A DNA stretch of 36,054 nt, from assembly GCA_947451205.1 (NCBI GenBank), contig CANFZL010000004.1, forward strand, positions 1 through 36,054, given 5' to 3'. The position numbers and the translations under genes are program-made. The notes beneath the pieces are model-generated. The model saw only the letters and a program-made list of their open reading frames with translations, was not told the DNA's origin and did not search any database. Below, in pieces: positions 1 through 8,105 of this stretch. The stretch comes from Comamonadaceae bacterium. Its GTDB lineage: Bacteria; Pseudomonadota; Gammaproteobacteria; Burkholderiales; Burkholderiaceae_C. The stretch's first letter is position 1, and each line of letters starts with the position of its first letter.

Positions 1-779
1 CCACCTTCGTAGACAGCGCGCAGCTTGGCCAGCACCTCGACGGGCGAGATGCGGGCATGCGTGTCGTGAGTAACCTCAGTGATTTTTCCTTGCAGCTTGA
101 TACCGCGTGATGTGTAACCTGTCAGCTCGAACTTTTCGGTGGTCACCGGGACGATCTCACCCGCATGAAAACCGGCTTGCTGCGCGGCCACCGCCTTGGC
201 AAACGAGGCCGAGGAAAATTCGTCGACCTGCTCACGCGTGATGCTGTATTTTTTAGCCAGGTTCTCTGCCGTCTGGATCATGTTAATGCCGGCCGCCGGG
301 TCTTTCAGGGCCTCCCACATGTAGTCTTTGAAGTCGACCGGTGCGCCCAGCTTGAAGCCCGTGCGGTGACTGAAAGCGGCTATCGGGTTGCGCGTCATGC
401 TTTCGGTGCCAACCACCAGTGCGGCCTCACACGCGCCGCTTTGAATGCTCTCGCCGGCTTGGCGAAACAACTCAAACCCGGTGCCGCAAATGCGCTGCGC
501 CATCAGGGCGGGTACCTCGACGGGCACGCCCGCGTACAGCCCAATATGACGCGGCAAAAAGAATTGGTCAAAGTCGCCCGGGGCCATGTTGCCGGCAATC
601 ACTGTACCGATGTGCTCGCCGGGAACGCCACTGCGCGCCAGCACGGCACGCGCCACTTTGATGCCGAGATCGGTCGGCGAAATATGGCCCAGTGCGCCGC
701 AGTAGTCGACCATCGGCGTGCGCACGCCGTCGAGCATCCAAACGTCGTCGAAGTGGGAGAAAAAACCTTTGCTTGCCAT
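1..779 (-). CDS. Thiolase (acetyl-CoA acetyltransferase family), N-terminal part, cut by window edge
   Basis: About 260 residues can be read, starting at the ATG at 777-779 (MASKGFFSHFDDVWMLDGVR). The N-terminal thiolase pattern is clear: the DGVRTP opening, then RICGTGFE with the nucleophilic cysteine at about residue 98, then a TESMTRNP segment. The C-terminal His and Cys active-site motifs lie outside the window, so completeness cannot be judged. It is the last visible gene of a minus-strand operon, 14 bp after the feruloyl-CoA synthase stop. A thiolase beside an acid-CoA ligase and a crotonase suggests thiolytic cleavage of a beta-ketoacyl-CoA side chain, releasing acetyl-CoA. The family also includes biosynthetic acetoacetyl-CoA thiolases and SCP2-type thiolases, so the substrate is inferred. 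Confidence 0.88.
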   Translation of the reverse strand, partial: MASKGFFSHFDDVWMLDGVRTPMVDYCGALGHISPTDLGIKVARAVLARSGVPGEHIGTVIAGNMAPGDFDQFFLPRHIGLYAGVPVEVPALMAQRICGTGFELFRQAGESIQSGACEAALVVGTESMTRNPIAAFSHRTGFKLGAPVDFKDYMWEALKDPAAGINMIQTAENLAKKYSITREQVDEFSSASFAKAVAAQQAGFHAGEIVPVTTEKFELTGYTSRGIKLQGKITEVTHDTHARISPVEVLAKLRAVYEG

Positions 780-793
780 GGTGTTTTGGACTT

Positions 794-2659
794 TCAAGCC
801 GTGATGGGTTTCAGAATGCAGTGCAGCTTGTCGGCATGCAGCGCGTCCACCGTTTCTGCGCGGTGCATCAGCACGGCGCGCTGGTTGATCGAGCCCTTGT
901 CCGTGACTTCGCTGCGGTCGATGGTCGGTGGCTCAGCCAACAGACACATGCGGGCGATGCGACTGGCACTGCCGGTGGCGCCTAAAGCCAGCTGATTGAT
1001 GATTTTTTGAAACTGCGCGTTGACGGGCGCACTGGCCAGCACATCGGCCATCGGCACCGAGGCATCCAAACCGCTCAAGGCCCGCACCGCCTGCGTCGGG
1101 AAGACCATCGCACCGACCTCCTTGAGGTTGATACCGGTCAACACGACGTCCTGAATATAGGGCGCGCCCGCCGCAATGATCTTGGCGCGCAGCGGACCCA
1201 CGCTGACAAATGTGCCCGTGGCCAACTTGAAGTCTTCGGCAATACGGCCATCGAACTTCAGACCCTGATGAACGTCGGTTTCATCGATCCACTTGACCGC
1301 ATCACCTGAGCAAAAAAAGCCTTCGTCGTCGAAATGCGCGGCGGTTTCTTCGGGTGCTCGCCAGTAACCGGGTGTGATGTTGGGACCACGGTAACGCACT
1401 TCTGTCTTGCCATCCATGTCGACCAGTTTGAGCGTCATGCCCGGTGTCGGCACACCCAAATCGCCCGCTTTGACATTCGGGTTGGTGACAAAAATCGCAA
1501 ACGGACCGGACTCCGTCATGCCCAAACCAGTGGACATCACGATCCGCTCGCCGATTTCTTTTTCTTGGGCCGCATACAAGCCATCCCAGATCGGCTGGGC
1601 CAGCGCGGCCCCCGAATAAAAGAACATCTTCACGCGTGACAAAAGTTTGCTGCGCAGTGCGGCATCGGTCTTCATGGCGTTGGCGATGGCCTCAAAACCG
1701 GTCGGCACATTGAAGTACACCGTGGGTGCGATGTCACGCAAGTTGCGCAGCGTCTCGGCCATCAAGGCGGGTGTTGGCTTGCCGTCATCGATGTACAGCG
1801 TGCCGCCGTTGTAGATCACCATGCCGACATTGTGATTGCCGCCGAAGGTGTGGTTCCAGGGCAACCAGTCCACCAACACCAGTGGTTGTTCGGCCAGCAC
1901 GGGCATGCTTTGGATCATTTGCTGCTGGTTGGCGCACCACATGCGCTGGGTGTTGATCACCGCCTTCGGCATCTTGGTGGAGCCGCTGGTGAACAGGAAC
2001 TTGGTGATCGTGTCGGGGCCTGTGGCCGCCATGGCGGCATCCACGGCAGGCGTCGCCACGGTATCTAGCAATGTTTGAAATGCAGTGCTGGTGCGATCGC
2101 CCAAGTGACCCTGCGTGAGAATAACGTCTGTGTCAGCGCCAACGGTCGCTGTGATGGCTTTGGCGTAGCGCGCAGCATCCGCCGCAAACACCAAACCGGG
2201 GGTGACGGTCTTCAGGACATGACGCAGTTTGTCGAAGTCCTGGCTGACCAAGGAATAAGGCGGTGAGGTCGGGACAAACGGGACGCCTGCGACCAAGCAG
2301 CCCAAAGACAGCAGCGCATGTTCCAAGTCATTTTCAGACAGAATCGCCACCGGCCGCTCAGCGTTCAAGCCCCTGTCTATCAAGGCCTGAGCGATGCTGC
2401 GTGCACTCGCCCACGCTTGCGCATAACTGATCTCTTGCCAGTCACCGCTGCCGCCGCCTGCCAACTTTTCGCGTCTAGCGATGAAGATTCGATCCGGCGT
2501 GGTCTCAGCCCAATGCTGCAGGCGATCAGTCATGCGTGTTGGGTAGTCGGCCAGCGCTTGGTCGGCGGCTAGGTAGTGCACGCCAGGCGCACCGTCTCGC
2601 AGCTTCACGCGGGTGACGCCAAAGGTCAGCGGGCGAAATTGAGGCGTTTGCATGGTCAT
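794..2659 (-). CDS. fcs: Feruloyl-CoA synthase-like AMP-forming acyl-CoA ligase
   Basis: A 621-residue adenylate-forming enzyme expected to convert ferulate or related hydroxycinnamates to the CoA thioester with ATP. The P-loop-like motif FLFTSGSTKMPKAVINT carries KMPK, typical of feruloyl-CoA synthases, instead of the common GKPK. The adenylation motif STGLGMTESGP and the FCSGDAVKW segment (equivalent to the TGD motif) follow in order. The length fits the feruloyl-CoA synthase branch, which is longer than most CoA ligases. The start at 2659 overlaps the upstream crotonase stop as ATGA, indicating translational coupling; a second ATG at 2653 is possible. Its neighbours support phenylpropanoid side-chain degradation. 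No vanillin dehydrogenase is visible nearby, so the route after activation is open. Confidence 0.85.
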   Translation of the reverse strand: MTMQTPQFRPLTFGVTRVKLRDGAPGVHYLAADQALADYPTRMTDRLQHWAETTPDRIFIARREKLAGGGSGDWQEISYAQAWASARSIAQALIDRGLNAERPVAILSENDLEHALLSLGCLVAGVPFVPTSPPYSLVSQDFDKLRHVLKTVTPGLVFAADAARYAKAITATVGADTDVILTQGHLGDRTSTAFQTLLDTVATPAVDAAMAATGPDTITKFLFTSGSTKMPKAVINTQRMWCANQQQMIQSMPVLAEQPLVLVDWLPWNHTFGGNHNVGMVIYNGGTLYIDDGKPTPALMAETLRNLRDIAPTVYFNVPTGFEAIANAMKTDAALRSKLLSRVKMFFYSGAALAQPIWDGLYAAQEKEIGERIVMSTGLGMTESGPFAIFVTNPNVKAGDLGVPTPGMTLKLVDMDGKTEVRYRGPNITPGYWRAPEETAAHFDDEGFFCSGDAVKWIDETDVHQGLKFDGRIAEDFKLATGTFVSVGPLRAKIIAAGAPYIQDVVLTGINLKEVGAMVFPTQAVRALSGLDASVPMADVLASAPVNAQFQKIINQLALGATGSASRIARMCLLAEPPTIDRSEVTDKGSINQRAVLMHRAETVDALHADKLHCILKPITA

Positions 2660-3441
2660 GACTCTTTTGTGACCTTGCCAGCGCGGCCTTCCAGAAAGGC
2701 GCGAACCCGCGCTTTGGCCTCTGGTGCACTTTGGGCAATCGCCGCCATCATGGCTTCCGTCATAAAACCTTGATCTGCCGGTTGTTCCGCAATGCGCGGC
2801 AGCACATGGGTCAGCGCGTAATTGGTCAGCGGCGCATTGGTCGCAATCCGCACGGCCAAGGCATACGCCTTGTCAAAAGCTGTTCCTTGCGGCACCAGGT
2901 ACTGGGCCAGACCGATGCGCTCACCGTCTTGTGCATTGAAGACTCGACCGGTCAACATCATGTCGGTCATGCGCGCCGTGCCGATCAGGCGCGGAATGCG
3001 CACCGAGCCACCGCCGCCCACAAAAATTCCGCGCGAGCCTTCGGGCAGTGCATAAAAAGTAGACTCATCGGCGACACGAATATGGCAAGCGCTGGCCAGT
3101 TCAAGACCACCACCAACCACAGCGCCGTGCAGGGCGGCAATGACGGGCACCGGACCGTACTGCACACGCTCCAGCGCGGCGTGCCACATGCGGGAGTGAT
3201 GCAAACCTTGGCCGGCATCGCGGTCTTGAAGTTCGCTCAAATCAAGGCCGGCACAAAAGTGTTCGCCCTCGCCATCAATGACGGCGGCGCGCACGCTGGA
3301 CGGCAATTTTTCAAAGATATCGCGCAGTGCCAGAATGAGGGCATCGTTTAAAGCGTTGCGCTTGGCGAGGCGGGTCAAGCGGATGACAGCGACTTCTTTT
3401 TGGTCCCCGCACAATTCGAATTGAATGTCTTTGCTGCTCAT
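2656..3441 (-). CDS. Crotonase / enoyl-CoA hydratase family protein
   Basis: A 261-residue crotonase-fold protein. The first oxyanion-hole motif is HFCAGLDLSEL and the second is GAVVGGGLELA. The glutamate in GGGLE and the one in ALPEGSRG match the two catalytic acids of enoyl-CoA hydratase. It is the first gene of the minus-strand operon and is coupled to feruloyl-CoA synthase by a 4-bp overlap. It may hydrate the feruloyl-CoA double bond (beta-oxidative route) or act as a hydratase/aldolase giving vanillin (Ech-type). The sequence alone does not decide; the thiolase two genes down favours the beta-oxidative reading. Likely cytoplasmic. Confidence 0.85.
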   Translation of the reverse strand: MSSKDIQFELCGDQKEVAVIRLTRLAKRNALNDALILALRDIFEKLPSSVRAAVIDGEGEHFCAGLDLSELQDRDAGQGLHHSRMWHAALERVQYGPVPVIAALHGAVVGGGLELASACHIRVADESTFYALPEGSRGIFVGGGGSVRIPRLIGTARMTDMMLTGRVFNAQDGERIGLAQYLVPQGTAFDKAYALAVRIATNAPLTNYALTHVLPRIAEQPADQGFMTEAMMAAIAQSAPEAKARVRAFLEGRAGKVTKES

Positions 3442-3464
3442 GGTGTTGGTTCTTTCTGGGCTGA

Positions 3465-3493
3465 ATTATGGTTATAAGATATAAGCAACTCAA
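3465..3493 (-). promoter_or_regulatory. Candidate sigma-70 promoter for the crotonase-fcs-thiolase operon
   Basis: On the minus strand a -35 like TTGAGT (3493-3488) is followed after 17 bp by a -10 like CATAAT (3470-3465). The predicted start of transcription is near 3458, about 17 bp before the crotonase ATG. It lies in the 126-bp divergent gap shared with the amidohydrolase. Prediction is by eye only. Confidence 0.4.
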
Positions 3494-3567
3494 GAGGTTT
3501 TTAGCCTCGTTTGATCAGTGTTTACCCTAGGCTGCCTGGCTTTTTTCACTCTTTATTTGAAACTTTT

Positions 3568-4431
3568 ATGGACCATCAGAACCTCATCGCGATTGACATT
3601 CACACCCACGCCGAAGTCAGTTGCTGGAACCCGTTTGACAACTATGGCGAGGAATTTGACCGTGCTGCGGACAAGTACTTCCGCAACAGTCGCCGCCCGA
3701 CGATTGCGGAAACCATCGCCTATTACCGCGAGCGAAAAATTGGACTGGTGATGTTCACGGTCGACGCTGAATCTCAGATGGGGCGTCAACGCATTCCGAA
3801 CGAAGAAATCGCCGAGGCGGCCAAGGCCAACGCCGACATGATGATCGCCTTCGCCAGCATTGACCCGCACAAAGGAAAGATGGGTGCGCGTGAGGCGCGG
3901 CGCTTGATTGAAGAGTTCGGCATCAAAGGCTTCAAGTTTCACCCTACCGTGCAGGGTTACCACCCGTACGACCGGATGGCCTGGCCGATTTATGAGGTGA
4001 TCAACGAGTACAAATTGCCCGCTATTTTTCACACCGGTCACAGCGGCATTGGCAGTGGCATGCGCTGCGGCGGCGGGCTTCGCTTGGAATACAGCAACCC
4101 AATGCACCTGGATGACGTTGCGATTGATTTTCCGGACATGCAAATCGTCATGGCCCACCCCAGTTTTCCGTGGCAAGACGAAGCGCTCAGCGTGGCTACT
4201 CATAAACCCAACGTTTGGATTGACCTGAGTGGATGGAGTCCCAAATACTTTCCTAAGCAGCTGGTGCAATACGCCAACACGCTTTTAAAGGACCGCATTC
4301 TTTTTGGCAGCGACTACCCGCTGATCACCCCCGATCGCTGGATGAAAGAGTTTCAAGAAGCCGGCTTCAAGCCCGAGGTGATGCCCGGGATTTTGAAAGA
4401 CAACGCGGTTCGGTTGTTGGGACTAGCTTGA
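3568..4431 (+). CDS. Amidohydrolase-2 family metal-dependent hydrolase, possible beta-ketoacyl-CoA hydrolase (CouO-like)
   Basis: A TIM-barrel amidohydrolase of about 287 residues. The metal-binding HxH is in AIDIHTHAEVS near the N-terminus. Further metal-ligand candidates are the His of FKFHPTVQGYHPYD, IFHTGHSG and VMAHPSFPW, and the Asp of ILFGSDYPL. I place the start at the ATG at 3568, which puts HxH about ten residues in; an upstream TTG at 3511 would add an unlikely tail. From memory this subgroup includes the hydrolase (CouO) of Rhodococcus hydroxycinnamate catabolism, which cleaves an aryl-beta-ketoacyl-CoA by a retro-Claisen reaction. It diverges from the feruloyl-CoA synthase operon and converges with the LuxR regulator. 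The family is secure; the substrate is inferred. Confidence 0.8.
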   Translation: MDHQNLIAIDIHTHAEVSCWNPFDNYGEEFDRAADKYFRNSRRPTIAETIAYYRERKIGLVMFTVDAESQMGRQRIPNEEIAEAAKANADMMIAFASIDPHKGKMGAREARRLIEEFGIKGFKFHPTVQGYHPYDRMAWPIYEVINEYKLPAIFHTGHSGIGSGMRCGGGLRLEYSNPMHLDDVAIDFPDMQIVMAHPSFPWQDEALSVATHKPNVWIDLSGWSPKYFPKQLVQYANTLLKDRILFGSDYPLITPDRWMKEFQEAGFKPEVMPGILKDNAVRLLGLA

Positions 4432-4473
4432 GGAAATGAATTTCGATGACCGAGTGCCAACGAGGTACGCGCT

Positions 4474-5274
4474 CTAACCGAGCGTGTCGCGTCCCAAGCT
4501 TCGCGGAAATCCTGATACAAGCGCGGACAGCTCATGCCGTGTGTGAATGTTCAGGCTCGCAAACGCACGGTTCCGGTATGTTTTGACGGTGGACGGGGTC
4601 AAGCCAAGATCCGCGGCGATGCCGTCTTGCGTCCAACCTTTGAGCAATCGCTCGCAGACTTCTTTTTCACGACGGGGCAATTGATCTAACGGCGAGCACC
4701 CCGCAAAAGCTGGCGTCATCAGCACAACATGGCGCTGCACACAGGCCATGAGCAAAGACGCGACATGTCTAACGCCGTCAATTGCCGCGTCAGTGAAGGC
4801 CGGCTGAGCATTTTCTCGGTACAGATTGACCGCAAACAAACCATCATCGGGCGTTCTCGCCACAACTGAAAGCCGCTCCCGCAAATTGTGTTTTTCGTAT
4901 ATCTCCGCACGATGCGGGGCTGGAATTTCCTTCGCCACCCAGTGCACCAACGCCGTTCGACCACCCTCCGTGTAATCGCGGGCGGCGTGAAATGTTTCGT
5001 CATGTCGGTACAGCGAGTTCTTGTAAACCGCCCATGAATCCAGCGTTCCATCTGGAACGTCATAACTGCCATGACCATGCAAGCTCGGCGGTTTTTTTTC
5101 AAAAACGGTGTAAATGGACCACCAGCAAAGTGGCATCCAATGGTTCAGTTGAACCAGCCCTTCTCGGCCGAACGAGGCGCTGCCCATGGACGAAATCATC
5201 CCCGCCAAGGCGTTATTGGCATGCTCGTCGCCTGAATGTTGGCTCTTGCCAGATTCAACCGGTATCAGTTGCAT
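4474..5274 (-). CDS. LuxR-type transcriptional regulator
   Basis: A 266-residue regulator. The C-terminal part (about residues 198-255) is a LuxR/NarL helix-turn-helix: LPRREKEVCERLLKGWT, then IAADLGLTPSTVKTYRNRAF. The N-terminal ~190 residues match no receiver domain I can recognise: the phosphoacceptor pattern is absent, so it is probably a ligand-sensing region or an orphan type. It is transcribed divergently from the ligase-crotonase-Bug-SDR operon, so that operon is the obvious target. The 148-bp gap between them holds an inverted repeat at 5370-5385. The inducer is unknown; an aryl-acid or its CoA ester is plausible from context. Confidence 0.82.
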   Translation of the reverse strand: MQLIPVESGKSQHSGDEHANNALAGMISSMGSASFGREGLVQLNHWMPLCWWSIYTVFEKKPPSLHGHGSYDVPDGTLDSWAVYKNSLYRHDETFHAARDYTEGGRTALVHWVAKEIPAPHRAEIYEKHNLRERLSVVARTPDDGLFAVNLYRENAQPAFTDAAIDGVRHVASLLMACVQRHVVLMTPAFAGCSPLDQLPRREKEVCERLLKGWTQDGIAADLGLTPSTVKTYRNRAFASLNIHTRHELSALVSGFPRSLGRDTLG

Positions 5275-5369
5275 GCGAGGCCTCCAGACCTAGGGTTTTC
5301 CCGTCCACCTCTCGGAGGACTGACTTTAATTTCGTCGAAGTTTACTATTGTTGAATGCTTGTTTTCCTC

Positions 5370-5385
5370 AAGTCTATTCAGACTT
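5370..5385. promoter_or_regulatory. Inverted repeat, candidate operator between luxR-type gene and ligase operon
   Basis: Perfect 6-bp arms AAGTCT and AGACTT are separated by ATTC. The element lies 38 bp before the ligase ATG in the divergent gap and overlaps a weak TTGAAT-N18-TATTCA promoter-like pair (5351-5380). A dyad of this size fits a LuxR-type dimer, but this is a proposal only. Confidence 0.35.
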
Positions 5386-5422
5386 AATGTCAGACAAATA
5401 GTTAATTTTCGACGCCTTCATC

Positions 5423-7279
5423 ATGCAAATTTCCTCAATTAGCAACGCTTGCGACATTCAAAAAATTGAGGCAAAACCCTATGCCGATTTCATGCCGTAC
5501 ACCAATGTGTACGCCGGCCTGAATGCTGCCGCAGACAAGTACGGTGCGCTGAAAGCACTGACTTTCATTACCACTGCGGAGACAACGCAACCAGCCGAGA
5601 GTTGGACGTATTCAGAATTTATTGCGGACCTTCGACGAGTCGCCAACTTATTTACTGACTTGGCGAAAGGTGCTGAGCCGCGCATCGCCATGCTGCTGCC
5701 AGCCATTCCGGAGGCCTATTTCACTTTATTTGGCGGGGAGACTGCCGGGGTCGTATGCCCGATCAACTATCTCCTAGACGCAGAGCACATCGCTGATTTG
5801 GTGAACGCTTCGGGGGCAACTATTTTGGTGGCCTTGGGCCCCAACCCTGAACTGGATATTTGGGCTCGCGTCACAGAACTTCAAAACCGATGCCCCGACC
5901 TTCAACACATCCTCGCAGTCGGCGGTGCCCCCGGTGCACTCAACTTCAATGTCGAATTAAAAAAGATGGACGGCTCGACTTTAGAGCGCGATCGCCGCCT
6001 CCATGAACAGTCAGTTGCAGCTCTGTTCCACACAGGTGGGACCACGGGTAAGCCCAAACTAGCACAGCACACCCACGGCAACCAACTTCACGCAGCCTGG
6101 GGTGCCGCGAACATGTATGTAACGCAACCTGGCGATGTCGTCCTCAACGGCTTTCCACTTTTTCACGTCGCCGGATCGTTTGTTTACGGGCTCTCAACGC
6201 TGCTCGCTGGTGGTGAAGTACTGTTGCCAACATTGTTGGGAATGAGGAACAAAGGCTTTGTAGAGCGCTACTGGGATTTTGTTGAAAAGCATGGCGCCAC
6301 CATCCTCGCCGCTGTTCCCACTGTCATGACCGCCTTGATCAACGTTCCAACGGGGTCTGCTGACATTCAAACCGTCAGAGCCCTTTTCACAGGCGGTTCC
6401 CCGTTGCCGAGCGAGCTGGCGGCTAATTTTGAACGGAAATTTGGCATTCCAGTTCGAAATATTTTGGGTATGACGGAGTGTGCCGGCGTTATCGCTATTG
6501 AGCCCATGAATTCCGAACGAATACCTGGCTCATGTGGCCTAGCTTTGCCCTTCACCCGCGTCTTCACCATCAACGACGCCGGCAAAGAACTTGCACCAGG
6601 GGAAACGGGCATTCTCTGCATCAAAGGCCCGAATGTAGGGCCCGGCTACACAGAGTCCGAACGCAACCCTGGCACGTTCACGGCGGATGGAGAGTTGATC
6701 ACCGGTGACATTGGCCACATCAACCCTGAAGGCAGAATTTTTATCACGGGAAGAGCCAAAGATCTCATCATCCGAAGTAGCCACAACATCGACCCGCAAG
6801 TCATCGAAAATGCGCTGCTCAGCCATCCAGATGTCTTGATGGCTTCGGCAGTAGGCGCTCCAGACGAATATGCAGGAGAAATTCCTGTGGCATTTGTGAC
6901 ATTGAAACCTGGCTCAACATTAACTGAAGCTGAACTCTCTGAATTCGCCAACAAACGGATACCCGAGAGACCTGCCTATCCGAAAAGAATCGATTTTTTA
7001 GACGCCATTCCCATGACAGTGATTGGAAAAATTTATAAACCGGCGCTCAAAATCATGGCCATCGAGCGCGTTATCAACAATCGGCTTGAAGTGTCTGGCT
7101 TGTCTTCAAAGATAACGCTGAAAGTCACTGAAGAGGCCTCTAAAGTGACCCTGTATTTCATTCTTCAGGCGACTGATGACGACGCTACCCTGACCGACTC
7201 GGTTAAACATCTGATGAGCAACTTCCCAATGCATTACAAAATTGGCAACATCAGTCAATCCGGGCTTGACATCACATGA
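5423..7279 (+). CDS. AMP-forming acyl-CoA synthetase (substrate unknown)
   Basis: A 618-residue adenylate-forming ligase. The ATP-binding motif is FHTGGTTGKPKLAQHTHGN; the later motifs are NILGMTECAG, ELITGDIGHIN and GRAKDLIIRSSHNIDP. The acylation-loop lysine is probably in TVIGKIYKPAL, about 90 residues before the end, leaving a longer tail than in most family members. It is the first gene of the 5423-9850 operon and ends in an ATGA overlap with the next crotonase. The start at 5423 leaves a short lead (MQISSISNACDIQKIEA) before the domain; an internal ATG at 5492 would remove likely conserved sequence. It should make a CoA thioester that the following crotonase and SDR then process. The acid is not identifiable from sequence. 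Confidence 0.85.
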   Translation: MQISSISNACDIQKIEAKPYADFMPYTNVYAGLNAAADKYGALKALTFITTAETTQPAESWTYSEFIADLRRVANLFTDLAKGAEPRIAMLLPAIPEAYFTLFGGETAGVVCPINYLLDAEHIADLVNASGATILVALGPNPELDIWARVTELQNRCPDLQHILAVGGAPGALNFNVELKKMDGSTLERDRRLHEQSVAALFHTGGTTGKPKLAQHTHGNQLHAAWGAANMYVTQPGDVVLNGFPLFHVAGSFVYGLSTLLAGGEVLLPTLLGMRNKGFVERYWDFVEKHGATILAAVPTVMTALINVPTGSADIQTVRALFTGGSPLPSELAANFERKFGIPVRNILGMTECAGVIAIEPMNSERIPGSCGLALPFTRVFTINDAGKELAPGETGILCIKGPNVGPGYTESERNPGTFTADGELITGDIGHINPEGRIFITGRAKDLIIRSSHNIDPQVIENALLSHPDVLMASAVGAPDEYAGEIPVAFVTLKPGSTLTEAELSEFANKRIPERPAYPKRIDFLDAIPMTVIGKIYKPALKIMAIERVINNRLEVSGLSSKITLKVTEEASKVTLYFILQATDDDATLTDSVKHLMSNFPMHYKIGNISQSGLDIT

Positions 7280-8082
7280 GCACGCTTATTTATGACAAGA
7301 AGGATGCCATCGCCACGGTGACCTTCAATCGTCCTCAATCCCGCAATGCCTTGACGCCCGAAATGCTTTGTCGCTTTGCAGAAGCGCTGCTTGACTTCAA
7401 GCATGACGATCAGCTGCGGGTGATGATTTTGACGGGCGCTGGCGACCAAGCATTCTGCGCAGGCGGTGATCTGGGCAGCACGCTTCCATTAATGACCGGC
7501 GCCAGACCCGCCATGGATCAGTGGGACAAACGTCTACTGGAAGACCCTTTTGTCTTGGCGGCATCGTCCTTGCGAGAGTTTGAGCTTCATAAACCCATCA
7601 TTGCAGCCATTAACGGCGCATGCTTTGCGGCCGGTTTCGAAATGATGTTGGGCACAGACATCAGAATTGCTGCGCATCACGCCACCTTTGCCCTGCCCGA
7701 AGTCAAGCGAGCTCTCATTCCATTTGCCGGCTCAATCGTCCGACTTCCTAGGCAAATAGCCTATTGCCAGGCCATGGAATTACTGCTGACTGGCGATTCA
7801 GTGACCGCTGAAAAGGCAGTGAGCATGGGCTTAGTTAATTACGCGGTGCCTGCAGCCGAAGTCATGGCCAAAGCCTTGGAGATCGCACAGCGTATCGCCA
7901 TGAATGGGCCTCTTGCTGTGCAGCGCGTCAAGCAGACGGCCATCCAAGCAAGCGGATTGCCTCTGTCTGCAGGCTATCTGCTCGAGGATGAAAGCAAACA
8001 ACTTGTTTTAGCCAGCGACGACGCAAAAGAAGGTCCGCGGGCCTTCATGGAAAAGCGCTCACCCCTTTACTCAGGTCAGTAA
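7276..8082 (+). CDS. Enoyl-CoA hydratase / crotonase family protein
   Basis: A 268-residue crotonase. The first oxyanion motif is AFCAGGDLGS. The second reads NGACFAAGFEMML, where AAG replaces the usual GGG but the following glutamate is kept; the second catalytic glutamate is in LPEVKRALIP. Both acids are therefore present, consistent with hydration of a 2-enoyl-CoA. Translation is coupled to the preceding ligase by a 4-bp ATGA overlap. With the downstream SDR it could carry out hydration and oxidation of an activated acid. It differs clearly from the other crotonase at 2656-3441, so it is not a recent duplicate. Confidence 0.86.
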   Translation: MSTLIYDKKDAIATVTFNRPQSRNALTPEMLCRFAEALLDFKHDDQLRVMILTGAGDQAFCAGGDLGSTLPLMTGARPAMDQWDKRLLEDPFVLAASSLREFELHKPIIAAINGACFAAGFEMMLGTDIRIAAHHATFALPEVKRALIPFAGSIVRLPRQIAYCQAMELLLTGDSVTAEKAVSMGLVNYAVPAAEVMAKALEIAQRIAMNGPLAVQRVKQTAIQASGLPLSAGYLLEDESKQLVLASDDAKEGPRAFMEKRSPLYSGQ

Positions 8083-8105
8083 TTTTTAAACACACGGAGA
8101 CACAA

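Noticed and set aside
165-995. A 276-codon plus-strand open frame at the left edge
   Set aside because: It is antisense to the thiolase and the end of the feruloyl-CoA synthase gene; His/Arg/Ala-rich shadow composition.
3494-3510. Small inverted repeat GAGG...CCTC as a terminator
   Set aside because: Only 4 bp arms, in a divergent promoter gap where no terminator is expected.
2656-8082. The two crotonases (2656-3441 and 7276-8082) as a recent duplication
   Set aside because: Their sequences differ at most positions outside the catalytic motifs, so they are separate family members.
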